Assembly: GCF_964340395.1 (NCBI RefSeq)
Contig: NC_135570.1
Coordinates: 5,266,322-5,330,321, forward strand
DNA length: 64,000 bases
Origin: Glandiceps talaboti
Taxonomy: Eukaryota; Hemichordata; Enteropneusta; Spengelidae
Reading direction: 5' to 3'
A model generated the notes under the pieces. The model searched no databases and had not been told where the DNA came from. It was given only the letters and a program-made list of their open reading frames with translations. Shown piece by piece: positions 1-12,400 of the stretch (positions within the stretch are counted from its first letter, which is position 1; every line of letters begins with the position of its first letter). The position numbers and the translations under genes are program-made.

Positions 1-165
1 TGTACAATAATTAATTTTTTACACACCTTTTAGTGTTTTGCAGTGTATTGACTACAAACAAAAACACATTGATTTTTCAAGTAGGAAGCCATGATTAAAT
101 TGTTTTATAAATTAAAAAAATGCAAAATAAATACCCAATCTTCATCCATATGGCCACTTTAAGAC
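1..165 (-). repeat. Dispersed repeat family R3, minus-orientation copy
   Basis: This is the reverse complement of the repeat at 54270-54480. Shared words include GGCCATATGGATGA, GGGTATTTAT, ATGGCTTCCTACTTGAAAAA and TGTATTGCAAA. It is cut by the window edge. Confidence 0.7.
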
Positions 166-2035
166 AAAATGTATGAAGCCATGTCTTGTTTACTTACAGG
201 TGTTTTTTTTATGACATAAATTAAGTGATTATGTGCCATTTTTCACATCTTTCTCTAGAAAAAAGAGAACATACATAGTCAGGGAAAGGAAACATAGATT
301 CATAGGCTCTACTAGAAAAACAGCAAAAAATATTTCACAAGAAATTTCCACAATGTATGATATAAATTTGAAGAAAGTAATTTTTGTAAGACTAATTGTT
401 TGATTGATTGCTCTTTGCAACACACGCCAGCCGACGAGAGATTCTCCTTGCTAGTATATGCAGTAATCTAGATACTAACATGGTATTGAAACATCTTGAG
501 ATTAATGCATGGATAGCACTAGACCATGTATGCAGTGACTCTTGCATAACATGTAGTGGGTAAATGCAATGAATGACTGTTTCTTTGACCATGTTTTGCC
601 ATTAATTATTACTCGTACATGGTAATCTTTTTAATTCAGACAAATTTGTGAAGTCTCAATAGTGAGAATGTGCCCTAGGTGCGGATATACAAATAGTGTG
701 TGATAATTAAGACTTGCACATCATTCAAAATGAACAGGCACCCCCATCCATCCAATGGCATCACCCATCCATAACTTAAATAACAGGAATTGGGTAAAAT
801 ATTTTAAAAGCTGAAATGTGAAAATTAACTGAAAACCTGACAAGAATTATGAGATTGTTAACATACTTTCTACATGTCATGGTTTCTCTGAGTTTATACT
901 TACATAAATTACTAAACTATTTGCTTGGTCTACGATACAGGAGTTCTTTCCTCCATCTACGTGCAAGTATTTTGTAAATGTTTCATCATGCCCAGTGTTT
1001 GGCAATGATTTAGATTTGTTCATAGCTTAACTTATGTATTGTGGACTTCATACTGTCCTGTTGTGTACAGATCAAAGAACAGGACAGGACAGCATGTATT
1101 CCAAGCTCACAAAAGTCATTTGCTTAACATTTATAATGACTTTTTCGTTTTCGTACTAGTTTTTTGTTGTTGTTGTTTTTGTTTTTTTGTTTTTTTGTTA
1201 ATTAACATCACATCTTCAGTAGAGTTTTCTTTACCTATAAGCAGAATTTTTACAAATTTATTTTTTGAATATATTATTTTTTCTGTTAACTGATATGACA
1301 TTTCATCAGAAACTTGTTTACATGAACTGAATCAAAAAAAGTTATTTCAAATTTTTACACATTTTTCTAATTTACTTTTTTTTTTGTAAATTTAAATTTC
1401 AAATTTTGGAATAGTGTGTTTGGCCTACCAGTAGTTATTTCAGAATCTATGAATATCAGTAAATGGATATGTATGTGCATGGTACGTGTAATTCCAGCAA
1501 TATGGGATTCTCTTAAATGAATATCCTAACACAATATCCAATTATTGTCAATACCTTTATTTATTTATTTATTTTATTTTTTTTTCACATACATATTTAT
1601 TTGCCAGAAGTCAAAAATGAAATAAAATTGACATATCAACTTGACAAGTGAGGAAACGGATTTAGTCAAGTAAATACATCGACAATGAAAAGTAAATAAA
1701 AAATAACTTTAAACTCCAGGCTGCAGCACAAAAATAGTTTGTTCAAATTAGTTGAGTTTATGGACGAAGAAAACCAGCTTTATATACACCAGTGTTGTCA
1801 ATAAATGTGATAAGTACAATATTTTCAATCTCTTAAAGTATGCCGGGTTTATGACCGAGATTCACCTAGTAATCTATTTCCCATTGTACAGGAAGTTTTG
1901 TCAATTATAATTATAAATAGGATTTCCTGTCTCTATTATATTATTAAAAAGATTTACATCTCGGCAAAACAAATATTAGAAAATACTGTGTATGATAGTG
2001 TAGTGAATGCCGCTATTGTGCTATACTTACTTTGA

Positions 2036-2218
2036 TGTTATTCCCCAATATTTTTTTTCTCGTTCAGCCAAGGAAACTACGAGTGACGTAAGAGGCCTTT
2101 GTCACAACGAGTCGCTAGACAACGTAGACATTGACATAGATACGCATTGTCATAAGGTTCGAACGACCAGAGTATATATTCCATATTTTTGGTTCAAATT
2201 GGCTCGTACATGGTATTA
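2036..2218 (+). repeat. Foldback repeat family R1, copy 1
   Basis: It starts GTTATTCCCCAATATTT, then CGTTCAGCCAAGGAAA and GAGTGACGTAAG. It ends with GAACGACCAGAGTATAT.TTCCATATTTTT and GGCTCGTACATGG, which match the copy at 42920-43248. Confidence 0.65.
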
Positions 2219-2929
2219 TTTTATGATTGTCTGTTTTCATGGTGTGGAACAGAACAATATGGTGTCCAAGCTTCAGGCCATTTATTACTGATATCCAGTA
2301 ACTATGACAATTATGAGGAATGAGAGAATATCAAATTCCATTTTCAAGCATTGTAATTTTACGAATAAATCTTGAGGTGCAGAAATCACCATTGATTCCG
2401 AAGTTTTGATTAATAACCATATCAACCAGACATGCTGAACTGCTGGTAACCAGGTGTTATTATGATAACAACTAGCCAGTCATACAAACTACTCTTGCTG
2501 CACTTTTTGTCCTCAGAAAGTACCGTACATGTACTTCTGTTGTGTCTGAAACCTAAGGGAAAAAATGTTTGTTAACTGTCCTCTTCTTGGGTATTAATTT
2601 AATTAAACCCCAAAGTTTGAACTGCTTGTGTGTTATAACCTATGTAAATAATTTCACCTACCAAACTGATGAACATTTTTGGTCACGTTAATGTGTTTGC
2701 TCTAGGTGAGAAGTAGTTTGTTGTGTATCAGAATTATTATAAGTTGTCCATTTAAAAAAAAGTAATATAATATTATGTTAACAATTCTTTTACCTCTGAA
2801 TTGTAAAACTACAAAAAAAAAAAGTAAAAATAATATAAATTCATTTTAGAGTGGTTATATCCAGAGCTGGGCTAAGAGTTAATGTAAATGTTAACCCATT
2901 CATTGATCCCTTGAGGATTTATTTAATTA

Positions 2930-3345
2930 TACACAGTGAAGTATGTTTGACAAGCACAATTTAATTTCTTTGTATACCCATTTTACTGTACACATATAGT
3001 CTAATACTGAGACATGGTCCAACCTATTTATTACTTTCTTTACTAGTTTACATGTATTTCACGATACATACATGTACATTGAGACATAGTTCACAATTGA
3101 TTTCTTGACAAATTTAGATGTATATTTCATTGTACACTTCCTGAAACTTAGTTCAATATATTTTTTATTTTTCAATTTCTTTACAAGTTTAGATATATAT
3201 TTCACTGTGCACATAGTGAAGTATACTTTATTTCATTCATCTATTAAATAATTTTACTTTTTTTTACATGTATATTTCACTGTACACCAAAAGTATACCT
3301 ATAAGTTTATTTACATGTATATTTCACTTTACATATACTTAGTAA
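2930..3345 (+). repeat. Degenerate tandem repeat, period roughly 80-90 bases
   Basis: It repeats a unit built from TTTCTTTAC.AGTTTA.ATGTATATTTCACTGTACAC followed by AGTGAAGTATA, in at least four imperfect copies. Confidence 0.5.
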
Positions 3346-4436
3346 AATTCATTTTCATATATTGATTAATATAGCCACAATATTTTCATCCCAAGGTAAA
3401 TAGGAGCTATTGACCAAATTGTGTTTCTATTTACAACCTTTTCAGTGAAAGGTCATGAAGAGATAGTGTTTAAAATAAAAAAAAAATACATGTGTATTGT
3501 TACAGTTGAACGGAGGTGTGATATTCAACAAATGTATACAGAGTATGCAGGGAGTTGTTGTTACCAATTGGGTATAGTAGAGTTGTTTGTTTGACCTGTA
3601 CCTGTCATACCAACCCTCAAATTTTTTTTCACTCGACCTATTTCAAGTGGTGGAGTCATCTATTTATAGGCTGCTAAACAAACAAACTAGCTTGTTTTTG
3701 CCGTTCCAAAACAGAAAAACAAGGCTATTAAGCAGTGTCTAGACATCGACATGTGACATTGCATTACAGCTCCAAAAATGATTGGAGGACATTCAGCCAA
3801 TCACAAGTAAGAGTTGTATGTATTCCTGTCACTCAAGGACTCCATACCAATTTAACACCATATTTAATCAAAAGTATAATTACAGGAAAAGATCATGCTG
3901 TAAATATATTTGATTAAAAAAAATTAACTTCTGAGTTTATTTGATCCTGAGCAATGTAAACACAGAACCAAAACTGACTTTGAAGGTATAGCCTTGAATC
4001 CATGCATTAGGTTTTCATACAGTGAGTATATATGTGTATAACCTCTTCCTCCTTAGCTCTGAGCTCTCCCAACCTCCCCCTCTACCCTCTCTCACCCTTG
4101 GTAGCAAATGACTGACATATGTTTATTATAATTCAGGCCGACACAAGAGGACAACTTCACCATTTTCTGTAAAAGTGAAACTTGTAGTTGAATAAGTTAT
4201 TTAATGACAATTTTTACATAACAGAAATGTTATGTAATTCAAGTATTAATCCCATTTACAGAAGTAAACACATTGAGTAATTGTCATTGCCACTAAGTAT
4301 GTAAACTGTGGAATGAAGCTAAGGGATGTATGTGTGTATGCCATACATGTAACATAAACAAGATCTCAGAATAAATTAGAAAGTCATATGTATGTAGCCA
4401 TAACGCCCATAAATTTAACAAAATGAGTAATAATGT

Positions 4437-4530
4437 TGAACTATATGATGATGACAACAATGACGATGACAACAACAACAACTACGACGACGACGACGAC
4501 GACGACAGGATGGCGATGGCGACGACGACA
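4437..4530 (+). repeat. GAT/GAC trinucleotide tract
   Basis: Imperfect GATGAC and AACAAC triplets lead into about nine GAC units (4481-4508). Confidence 0.85.
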
Positions 4531-4679
4531 ATGATAGTTGCAAAAAATTGTAGTGGTGTTGGGTGGTAATGATGGCAACAACAACAATTACAGTCTGTGA
4601 TAATTATAGTTGACTGTTCCGTGCTAGCATCTCTATTAGTATTAATTTTCATGATACTGTAGTCGTCTCTTCAGGAGTG

Positions 4680-5130
4680 TTATGCAGCTATCTGGCTTGA
4701 CATACTGTGGACAAATACTTGGCTATCTGGGCTTGTGGCCATTGATATCTTGGCTTGACAGAAACTTGGCTTTTCGACTTGATATATGGGACAAATACTT
4801 GGCTATCTGGCTTGGCATGCTGCGGACAGATACTTGGCTATCTGGCTTGACAACCTGGCTCTAGAGACTTGGCTATCTGGCTCAATATCCTGGCTTGACA
4901 GAAACTTGGCTATCAGACGTGGCATGCTGTGGACAGATACTTGGCTATCTGGCTTGACATCCTGGCTCTAGAGACTTGGCTATCTGGCTCAATATCCTCG
5001 CTTGACAGATACTTGGCTATCTGGCTCGACATTTTGGCTTGACAGATACTTGACTATATGGCTTGACATCCTCGCTTGACAGAAACTTAGCTATCTGGCT
5101 CAACATCCTGGCTCAACAGATGTTGTGGCT
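4680..5130 (+). repeat. Minisatellite with TTGGCTATCTGGCTTGACA core
   Basis: About a dozen variable units of ACTTGGCTATCTGGCT alternate with TTGACATCCTGGCT or TTGACAGATA. Overlapping open frames here (rich in W, L, D) are by-products of the repeat. The same core occurs singly at about 7895-7925 and 59095-59180, both inverted. Confidence 0.85.
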
Positions 5131-6109
5131 AAAAGACATTGTCAAGTTAGACAATCATGTCACTGGACTAGATTGTATGTGACATGAGTCACTGAAGTAC
5201 ATTTCCGTTCTGTTCAGTTCAGTTTAATATGCATTAGTCTAGTTCCTATATGCGTGTTATGATTACTATGATCATCTCCCCTCACATATAGGGACAGTTG
5301 TTATTTTAGCACAAAACTCTGTGCTACCCCCAGTGGGCAAAGGGTAAACAATGCATGACAGTAGTAATCCATCACAAATTGACAGACAGTTGTAATAGGG
5401 AACTTGCAATCCAGACTGAGCATGCTCAGTTGCTAAGGACTATGGGATTATCTGTGGTTATCGTAATATCTAATCTGGAGCTACTGATAAAATAAACCTT
5501 CCACAATGGTCAGGGTGACTATGACTTGATTATTTGTGGTTACAAACTATGTTTACAAACTATGTTTACAATGCTAATTTATTAATTTATCACATTTCCC
5601 ATGATGCAACATTCAACATGGCGGGTTTGCAAGTTCCCTATTCTCTAATTGGTTAGTTCCTTTAGACAATTGCTCATTATCTGAACACCACCTCTCCAGT
5701 CTGAAACTTAAATCATGTGGGGACGTGATAACATCATCATGTTTATATGAATGAAGTTGGGAGTAGCACAGATTTCTGTGCTAGAGTAACGACTTTGGCT
5801 ATACGAGAGTAGAAATGATCGTAGTAATCGTAACGCATCGTATAGGAACTAGAAGTATACATGTACAGTACAAAAGAACTCCCAAAACTCTTCAATTTAT
5901 TGTGCTTGTAAGGTACAAAAGAATTCAACAAGATTGTACTATTGATGGGGCAATGTACTTTATATGATTGTGACTGCTTTAGCATCGACTGTTTTCAATT
6001 CTATGTTCGCAACAAACAAAAAGTACAATCATCTGAACAGCCGGCTTGTTTGATTGAGAAAGCTTAACACTCAGTATCTAGAATGAGGACTATGAACACC
6101 ATCTAATGT

Positions 6110-6185
6110 GTGTTATGTTGTAAATGTTTTCATTCAGCTAAGAAAAGTACGAATGACATCAGCGGTCATGTCACTATGAGTTGAA
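6110..6185 (+). repeat. Foldback repeat family R1, short copy
   Basis: It contains TTTCATTCAGCTAAGAAAAGTACGAATGAC and TGTCACTATGAGTTG, matching the left arm of the family. Confidence 0.5.
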
Positions 6186-6875
6186 AAATATGAAACTTGC
6201 CTTTGTTATAATATTCTAGATTCGATGTATCCTACATGTAATACACAAACATTGTTGAAGACAATAGTTTATATTAGGTGACAAGTTAGGGCTGTTCATA
6301 CTCTAAAAGAAATTGTGCATATTTTCTATTTAAAAAAAGTTATGTAACAACTTACATGTCTGGCATAATATTAAGAATGGAATTTCAATATTACTAAAAT
6401 ATATATTTAATTTACATTTTGTAAATTCCATATGTGGAAGATAAATTCAGAGTTTAATTTAGGAAACGAGACACTGTTGACCATTGGATGAACTTATCAA
6501 AAATAGACCATGTTGTACAGCTGCTGGTTATACAGTCCTAATATAAATAGAAAATTATCAGTTATGGTTTGCATAATGATTGGTGTTAGTCTGTACCAGT
6601 ACTAGAAAGGATGCTTCTATATACTAACAGGGTGGCAAATGGCACAGAGGTTATAAAAACATTTGTATTTGATGTAGTTTGATAAAATTCCTGTGAAAAG
6701 TTGACTGAAGTTTTAGTCCCTCATATGATAGTGTGATGAACTTATAATGTTCTTCTGTGTTTTGATAACGTGAGAGCCAACAATAATGAAAATATGAAAA
6801 AAGGGTGTCAGTTTGTTGAAAAAATAGGCTGACCTGTGTACATTTACTGTTAGCATGGAATCCATGCTGTCGTCG

Positions 6876-6970
6876 CCTAGATTCAAGTTATATACAGATT
6901 TTTGCTCTTGTATTCCCTTATCCGACTAGGGTGAGAGCAAAAAAACCCCACACGATAGGATTCTAGGATT
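6876..6970. repeat. Short hairpin element, family R7
   Basis: The arms CCTAGATTCAAG...TTTTTGCTCTTG and GAGCAAAAAAACCCCACACGA..GGATTCTAGG are inverted. Related copies lie at 8424-8480 and 56210-56295. Confidence 0.6.
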
Positions 6971-7530
6971 CAAGGGTTAATGCAGACATAGCTCAGAGTT
7001 GAAAGACCTACTTAATGTAGGCTGTTGGAATAGACATGGTACCAGCATTGTAACCAGCAGTTTTCAAAAGTGTGCTATGTTACATCATATCAAGTTCAAT
7101 GTCCGAGTTTGAGGTAACTTGAAATTCCGGGTATTATGATTTGAAAATTGACTGTACACAAATCAAGACAGATTAATCATAGTCTAGTCTCAAGTTGACA
7201 TATGTACCTTTAACGAATATATTCCATAGTCCTGTGAATCAGTCAAGATAGATACGTACAAGCAACCCACCTGAATTCAGTGTATTCAATAAAAATCAAA
7301 TTCTAATGAAAATACATGACACTAAGTAATGAAAATTTCTACTCACAGAGTCAAACTAATTCTTGGAAGTGAAACCCAAATTTTCGCTGACATCTCGTCA
7401 GCGTTATCAGGGTGTACTACACTGGGTTATTGTATCAACCTGGAGGCCATGAACATTCATTAACACACATTACAATAAAGTTGGATATGGTTCATTTCTA
7501 AACGTTTTGTTTTTTTGTTTTTTATTATAG

Positions 7531-7764
7531 ATCAGATTGGACTATCACTTTATAACAATATTAACACCATGGAAGAACCCACTGCAAGAGAAACCGTCAT
7601 ACTGTCACATAATAATTACTGTGGGATGGAATGTAGTCTCACCATTCAACGTCTTCCAAATGTTTTATCAATAATTTGTCTACAAAGAATTATCCTGTTG
7701 GGTTTTGACCGACAAGATAGAATGACAGAGTGGGAGAACAGAATACGAGCTGGGCTAGGTTATG
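7531..7764 (+). CDS. DOK7: Dok-7-like exon a: second half of PH domain
   Basis: The acceptor is a T-rich tract ending TTATTATAG and the donor is TATG|GTAAGT. The exon enters and leaves in phase 1. It encodes the last PH strands and the closing helix, including IICLQRIILLGFD and MTEWENRIRAGLG, which line up with the corresponding Dok-7 segment (LGFD followed by W..RIR.AL). The ATG at 7569 is internal. Upstream PH residues must come from an exon outside the window or one I could not see. Confidence 0.85.
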
Positions 7765-9411
7765 GTAAGTATGACATTTGTTTGTCAAAATCTCTTACTG
7801 AGTATTTGTTACATACCAGTTAACAGACGTCTCAAAAAAAATAATCTTATACATGTATTTTTATTGCTATCATTCCATGTTCAGGGTAGGGTTCAAGTAT
7901 CAAGCCAGATAGCTAAGTCTCTTGACTAGTTTTTGACTATTAAATATGAACATTTAGAAAAAAAAGACAATAGGGTATTATACATATGGTTAAGTTTTAT
8001 TACCCTTCTTTAAAAAAAATACAGAAATTATTTGTAGCTATTTTTGTAAAGCTACTACACTTGGACTTTTATGATTGTAGAACATGGTTCACATACTGGT
8101 TAAATTTAGATTTGGTGTCATAAAGAACTAAAAAGTCTATTGACGTGTTGAGTGTTAAGATTGTTGGATGACTAGTGATATAAATGTGTTTGCTAAGGCC
8201 TGGATACCTCGGTAACAGAAAGTTAAAAAAAGAAAGAAAAAAAAGTAAAAGTAACGTCTGGTAAAACTGGCATAGTTTCAGTTTCCATATATTAACCATA
8301 GTTTTGGTAGGGATATACGAACCCCGGTAAAATGACGGAGGAACTCAGGTAGATTTTACCTACCTACCGCCCTTATCAAAAACACAATGTACTAGCCTAT
8401 AGACTTGTCTTTGTCTTACTGTAGCCTAGAATCCAGTTTGTGTGGGTATTTTTGGCTCTTACCTTTCCTCCTACCCGCCTAGCATTTTGCTAATGGTCAT
8501 GCATTCAAACCCAAAATTAGATTGCAATACTTGCCTGCAGTGAAGTTCAACCCCACTCAAATACATCTATGTCCATGAAATCTATGCAAAGACAGTAAGC
8601 ACCTAGGAGTCATGAATATTCAGTATTCATTTAATACATATCCATGTCTTGTAAGTCCCATGATGCAACAGTGTATCATTGCTAGAACAATGAAGAGATT
8701 TGGTTTGATGTTAATTATGCAAAATGTATGCAAATCATGAAATAACTGTCCAGAATGTAAAGTCTATGAAAATATCTTTATTTCCTGGAGTAGTGAACCC
8801 CTTTTTTACAAGCATTATTGAGACCTTGAAATGTTAGCCTGGAATTCATGCTATCTCGTGGAAGATTTATGGTATCAGTAAGTTGGTATGGGTTGATATT
8901 ATCATAAGTATGATGGCTTTATACATAAATCTAGTCATCTTGCCTGGGGTTATGTCTCATTCATTGGTGGCCTCACACATTGAGGTCTTCCAGGTAGCTG
9001 GACAGCAAAGGTTTAGTGTAGTCCTGAAATATGATAGTCTTCCATTTCAACATTGCCATTTCATTGCTTTATATATTATATTCAGTTGTATGTTTATTCA
9101 GTATACATATTCTGTTCTTATCTTGCTGAAATTTAGTCGCTGGGTCTGTTCAAGCTAGCCCCTGGTCTAAAAAATTCATGTCCTTGTTTCATCTAGTATG
9201 GTGTGGTTACATACGCAGACCAACAACTTGTTCTTCCTTGCCCCCATATGAAATGTATAGGGGGCAACCAGGATATGTCACCCCATTTTCAGGAATAGTA
9301 CAGAGCCCATGCTGGACTGTTCTACCCATAGGAATGAAACAATGATCACATGTTCAATTAATAATTGCTTAGCTCCTTTTTGTATAGTAGTAGTAGTAGT
9401 AGTAGTAGTAG

Positions 9412-9445
<34 letters not shown>

Positions 9446-12400
9446 CAGTAGCAGTAGCAGTAGCAGTAGCAGTAGTAGTAGTAAAGTTACCTTATTGGAA
9501 TCTAGTGTTTGAAACGACTATGTAGTTTTTGTCCAAGTCACTCAAACATCATCAGCGTAATGATGAGATGACCTGACCTGACCGAACCATGTAGCATAAC
9601 ATCATTACACTGATGGCGTCAGAGTGATCCGAACAAAAGCTACGTTGTCGCTTCAAAATCTAGATTTCAATAACATAACTTTACTACTACTACTACGACC
9701 ACATGTTCATTTGTATACAAGTATACCATAATGTTTTTAGTATTGCACTGATGCAAGTAAACACTAATGCACAATTACAAATATAACAGGCATTGGCTCA
9801 GAAAGTATAATTAGATAATTTCTTAATTCAAAACAAATATCTGTTGTGTATTTCAGCTGCAGACCATAAATTTACACTAAGTATACCAAATCGGGGGAAA
9901 CTACCTCCAGGACCAGCTACCCTGTATTTCTCTTATGACCATTTTGCCATCACTACGTCAGTACCACTCAAACTTCTAGGAGCCTGGCAACTGAAGGATG
10001 TTCTAAAATTTGGTCATATAGATGAAGGTTTTGCCTTTGAAGCAAATAAAAGTTGTATATCAAGTAAGTGGATCTTTTATTCCTAACACTAAACTAGACT
10101 GTAAGATACTTAGATGTTATTCCTCAATATTTGTCCTCGTTCAGTCAAGGAAATTATGAGTAACCTAAGGGGCTTTGTCACTACAAGTTGCTAGACGAGT
10201 AGTGGCAATCCTTAGGTCATGAGTATTTTCCAGCTGAATAAAGAAAAATATTGGAGATTAATATAAGTATACCAGAGCCAGTGATATCAAAGAAAAATCA
10301 GGGAAAGTAATGATAATTTAGAACGTTTTGACTCATATTTCGAACACAGCAGAACCAGTGATGTAGACGTGTTGTCGTGACATAGACGTGTGTGCAGCCA
10401 TTTTGGGATTTCCTTCAAGGGTTTATTTGAAAATCTCAGGTGATGATGTCACATTTACCAGTCTCATTACAAGTTTATAGATTGTACAAATTTATAAACA
10501 CTTTAATATTGCTAACTGCAAATAATGATGATCCTGTTTTGATTTCTTATTCCAACCATTAACAATTGTCACTTTTTTCCAATATTACAGATTGTGGAAT
10601 TTTTGTGCTCTTAACAGACAGAGGAGAATCTATTCAAAATGTATTTGACTCTGTAACTAAGAAAGAGTGTTCTACTGTCAACACAATCAGACAGTCTTTT
10701 GAATCAGGTAATGTAGAAAACATATACTTGTACTATTATACACTTACTGCATGGCTATGAGGGCACTAGTAGATGTCTATTAGCTTGAGGACTGTTATGT
10801 AGCAATTACTTCCTGAGGCTGAAAGCAGAGGGTAGTATAACATCTACTAGTGCCCAAATAAGGCCAGGCAATAAGTGTTTTATTACACAGCACATTCTAA
10901 GGCATATATTCTTTCCATAGTCAAGACAAATCCATGTTAAGATTCTGTGCTACATGAATATTACCCTAGGGAAATTAGAATGCGAATAGTGTGCCTGTAT
11001 GCAAATGAGGTCACTATGGGTCAATATATCATGATACCATGTGATATGGTCTAAGCTAATCACTGAAGGCTATATGAACATGATGTGTTATAATAGAATA
11101 TAACAGAATTTCATGAGTGAGTACCCCAGCAGTATGGTGTACTTAGGGTATATTCATGCATGTGCATGGTGTTCTTCACAGCTATCGTGAGTGACAGATA
11201 GTACAGCAGAAAACTCTGCCACCACAAACAGGATTCACATTTTTAAACATAGCCTCTTACTAAGCACTGTCTTGGATTGGTACTCATCCGTAAACCTAAA
11301 CAGTGTATAAGGTACAATACATCGTGCTGCCCTATCAATACCTAATCAGACAGCACTATAGGTCATATCTTAGAGATTACCTTAAACCTGCCGTAACATT
11401 ATGTAGCCGATCTTGACAATGTCCTCTCAATCCAGAAAACAATTATCAGGTTGTAAGCTACCAATCTAAACTATGACTTGGTTTGGGCATTCACATGAAG
11501 TATAATAACTTAGGCTCTGAATCAGTGGTTATAATTCCAAAAACTTTAGCTAGTTTTCAATTCTTAGTGGACCAAGAACATTTCATCGTACCAAGATTTT
11601 TTCCTACACCAAGCCTGTAAAAATTTCATAGGCGTACAATTCATGGTACTCATTCAGTATTCATATGAAATAACTGTTAAAGACATACGCATGGAAATAG
11701 AATACTAATTCAATACCTGCAGATACATAAAAAATATATAATATTATATACCCATATTGGTAATTAATTTTATCCTCTGAACATAGCTACCAACTTATTA
11801 CAATTCTGACTAAATATTGATTGTATGTGATTGATAAAATTCAAGGTCTAATGTTTTTTGTTTTGAACTGGTTTGTTAGAGAATAGAAGAACTGTTTGTA
11901 CAGCTGCCCTTTGGAGGTGTTCATCTGATAATAAAATGTGCTGTTGGTGTAATATAAATCAAGGCAATATTGGTTGACTGATTGTGTTATAGTAATTGTA
12001 GTTAAATTACAGTATTGTATTACTTGTAATAAGACCTTTTGATTGATTAACAGTCTCTAAGGTTGAAGGGTGACATATTTTTCTTGGTTCATTGAATATA
12101 TGCCTGGAGTCCAATATTTAATCGCACGGAATCCATGCTGGTTTAGACTCGACTTCATGCCGTCCTTATTCAAAAGTTTTGAACAAAACTTTTATTTCAA
12201 TGAGTATGAGTGTCAGGTTAGTATAGTGTCCGTGTCCTAAAAAATAGACTTAAAGGCCAGGGTTTCAGTCCCAGGTTCTCGCATTAGTGTTATCTTATCA
12301 GTGACGCCATAAGGAATACATAGGATCATTTTATTGCCCTGAACTAACATTTTTTCTATAGCTCTGCCAGACAACTTTATTTCTCACTTAGATTTTAATC

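Larger units (their letters stand above)
166..7530. other. Non-coding DNA upstream of the first visible Dok-7-like exon
   Basis: Probably intron of the Dok-7-like gene. I looked for a W-K-x-x-W-type N-terminal PH exon and did not find one. The stretch holds R1 foldback copies, a minisatellite, a GAC tract, a degenerate tandem repeat and a hairpin element (listed separately). A YY1-like AACATGGCGG occurs at about 5618. Confidence 0.5.
7765..9856 (+). other. Dok-7-like intron (a to b)
   Basis: Non-coding. It contains one inverted core of the 4680 minisatellite, an R2 unit, an R7 half copy and the GTA microsatellite. No other gene is seen. Confidence 0.7.

Noticed and set aside
4682-4971. Trp/Leu/Asp-rich small proteins
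   Set aside because: They follow the minisatellite period and change with each unit.
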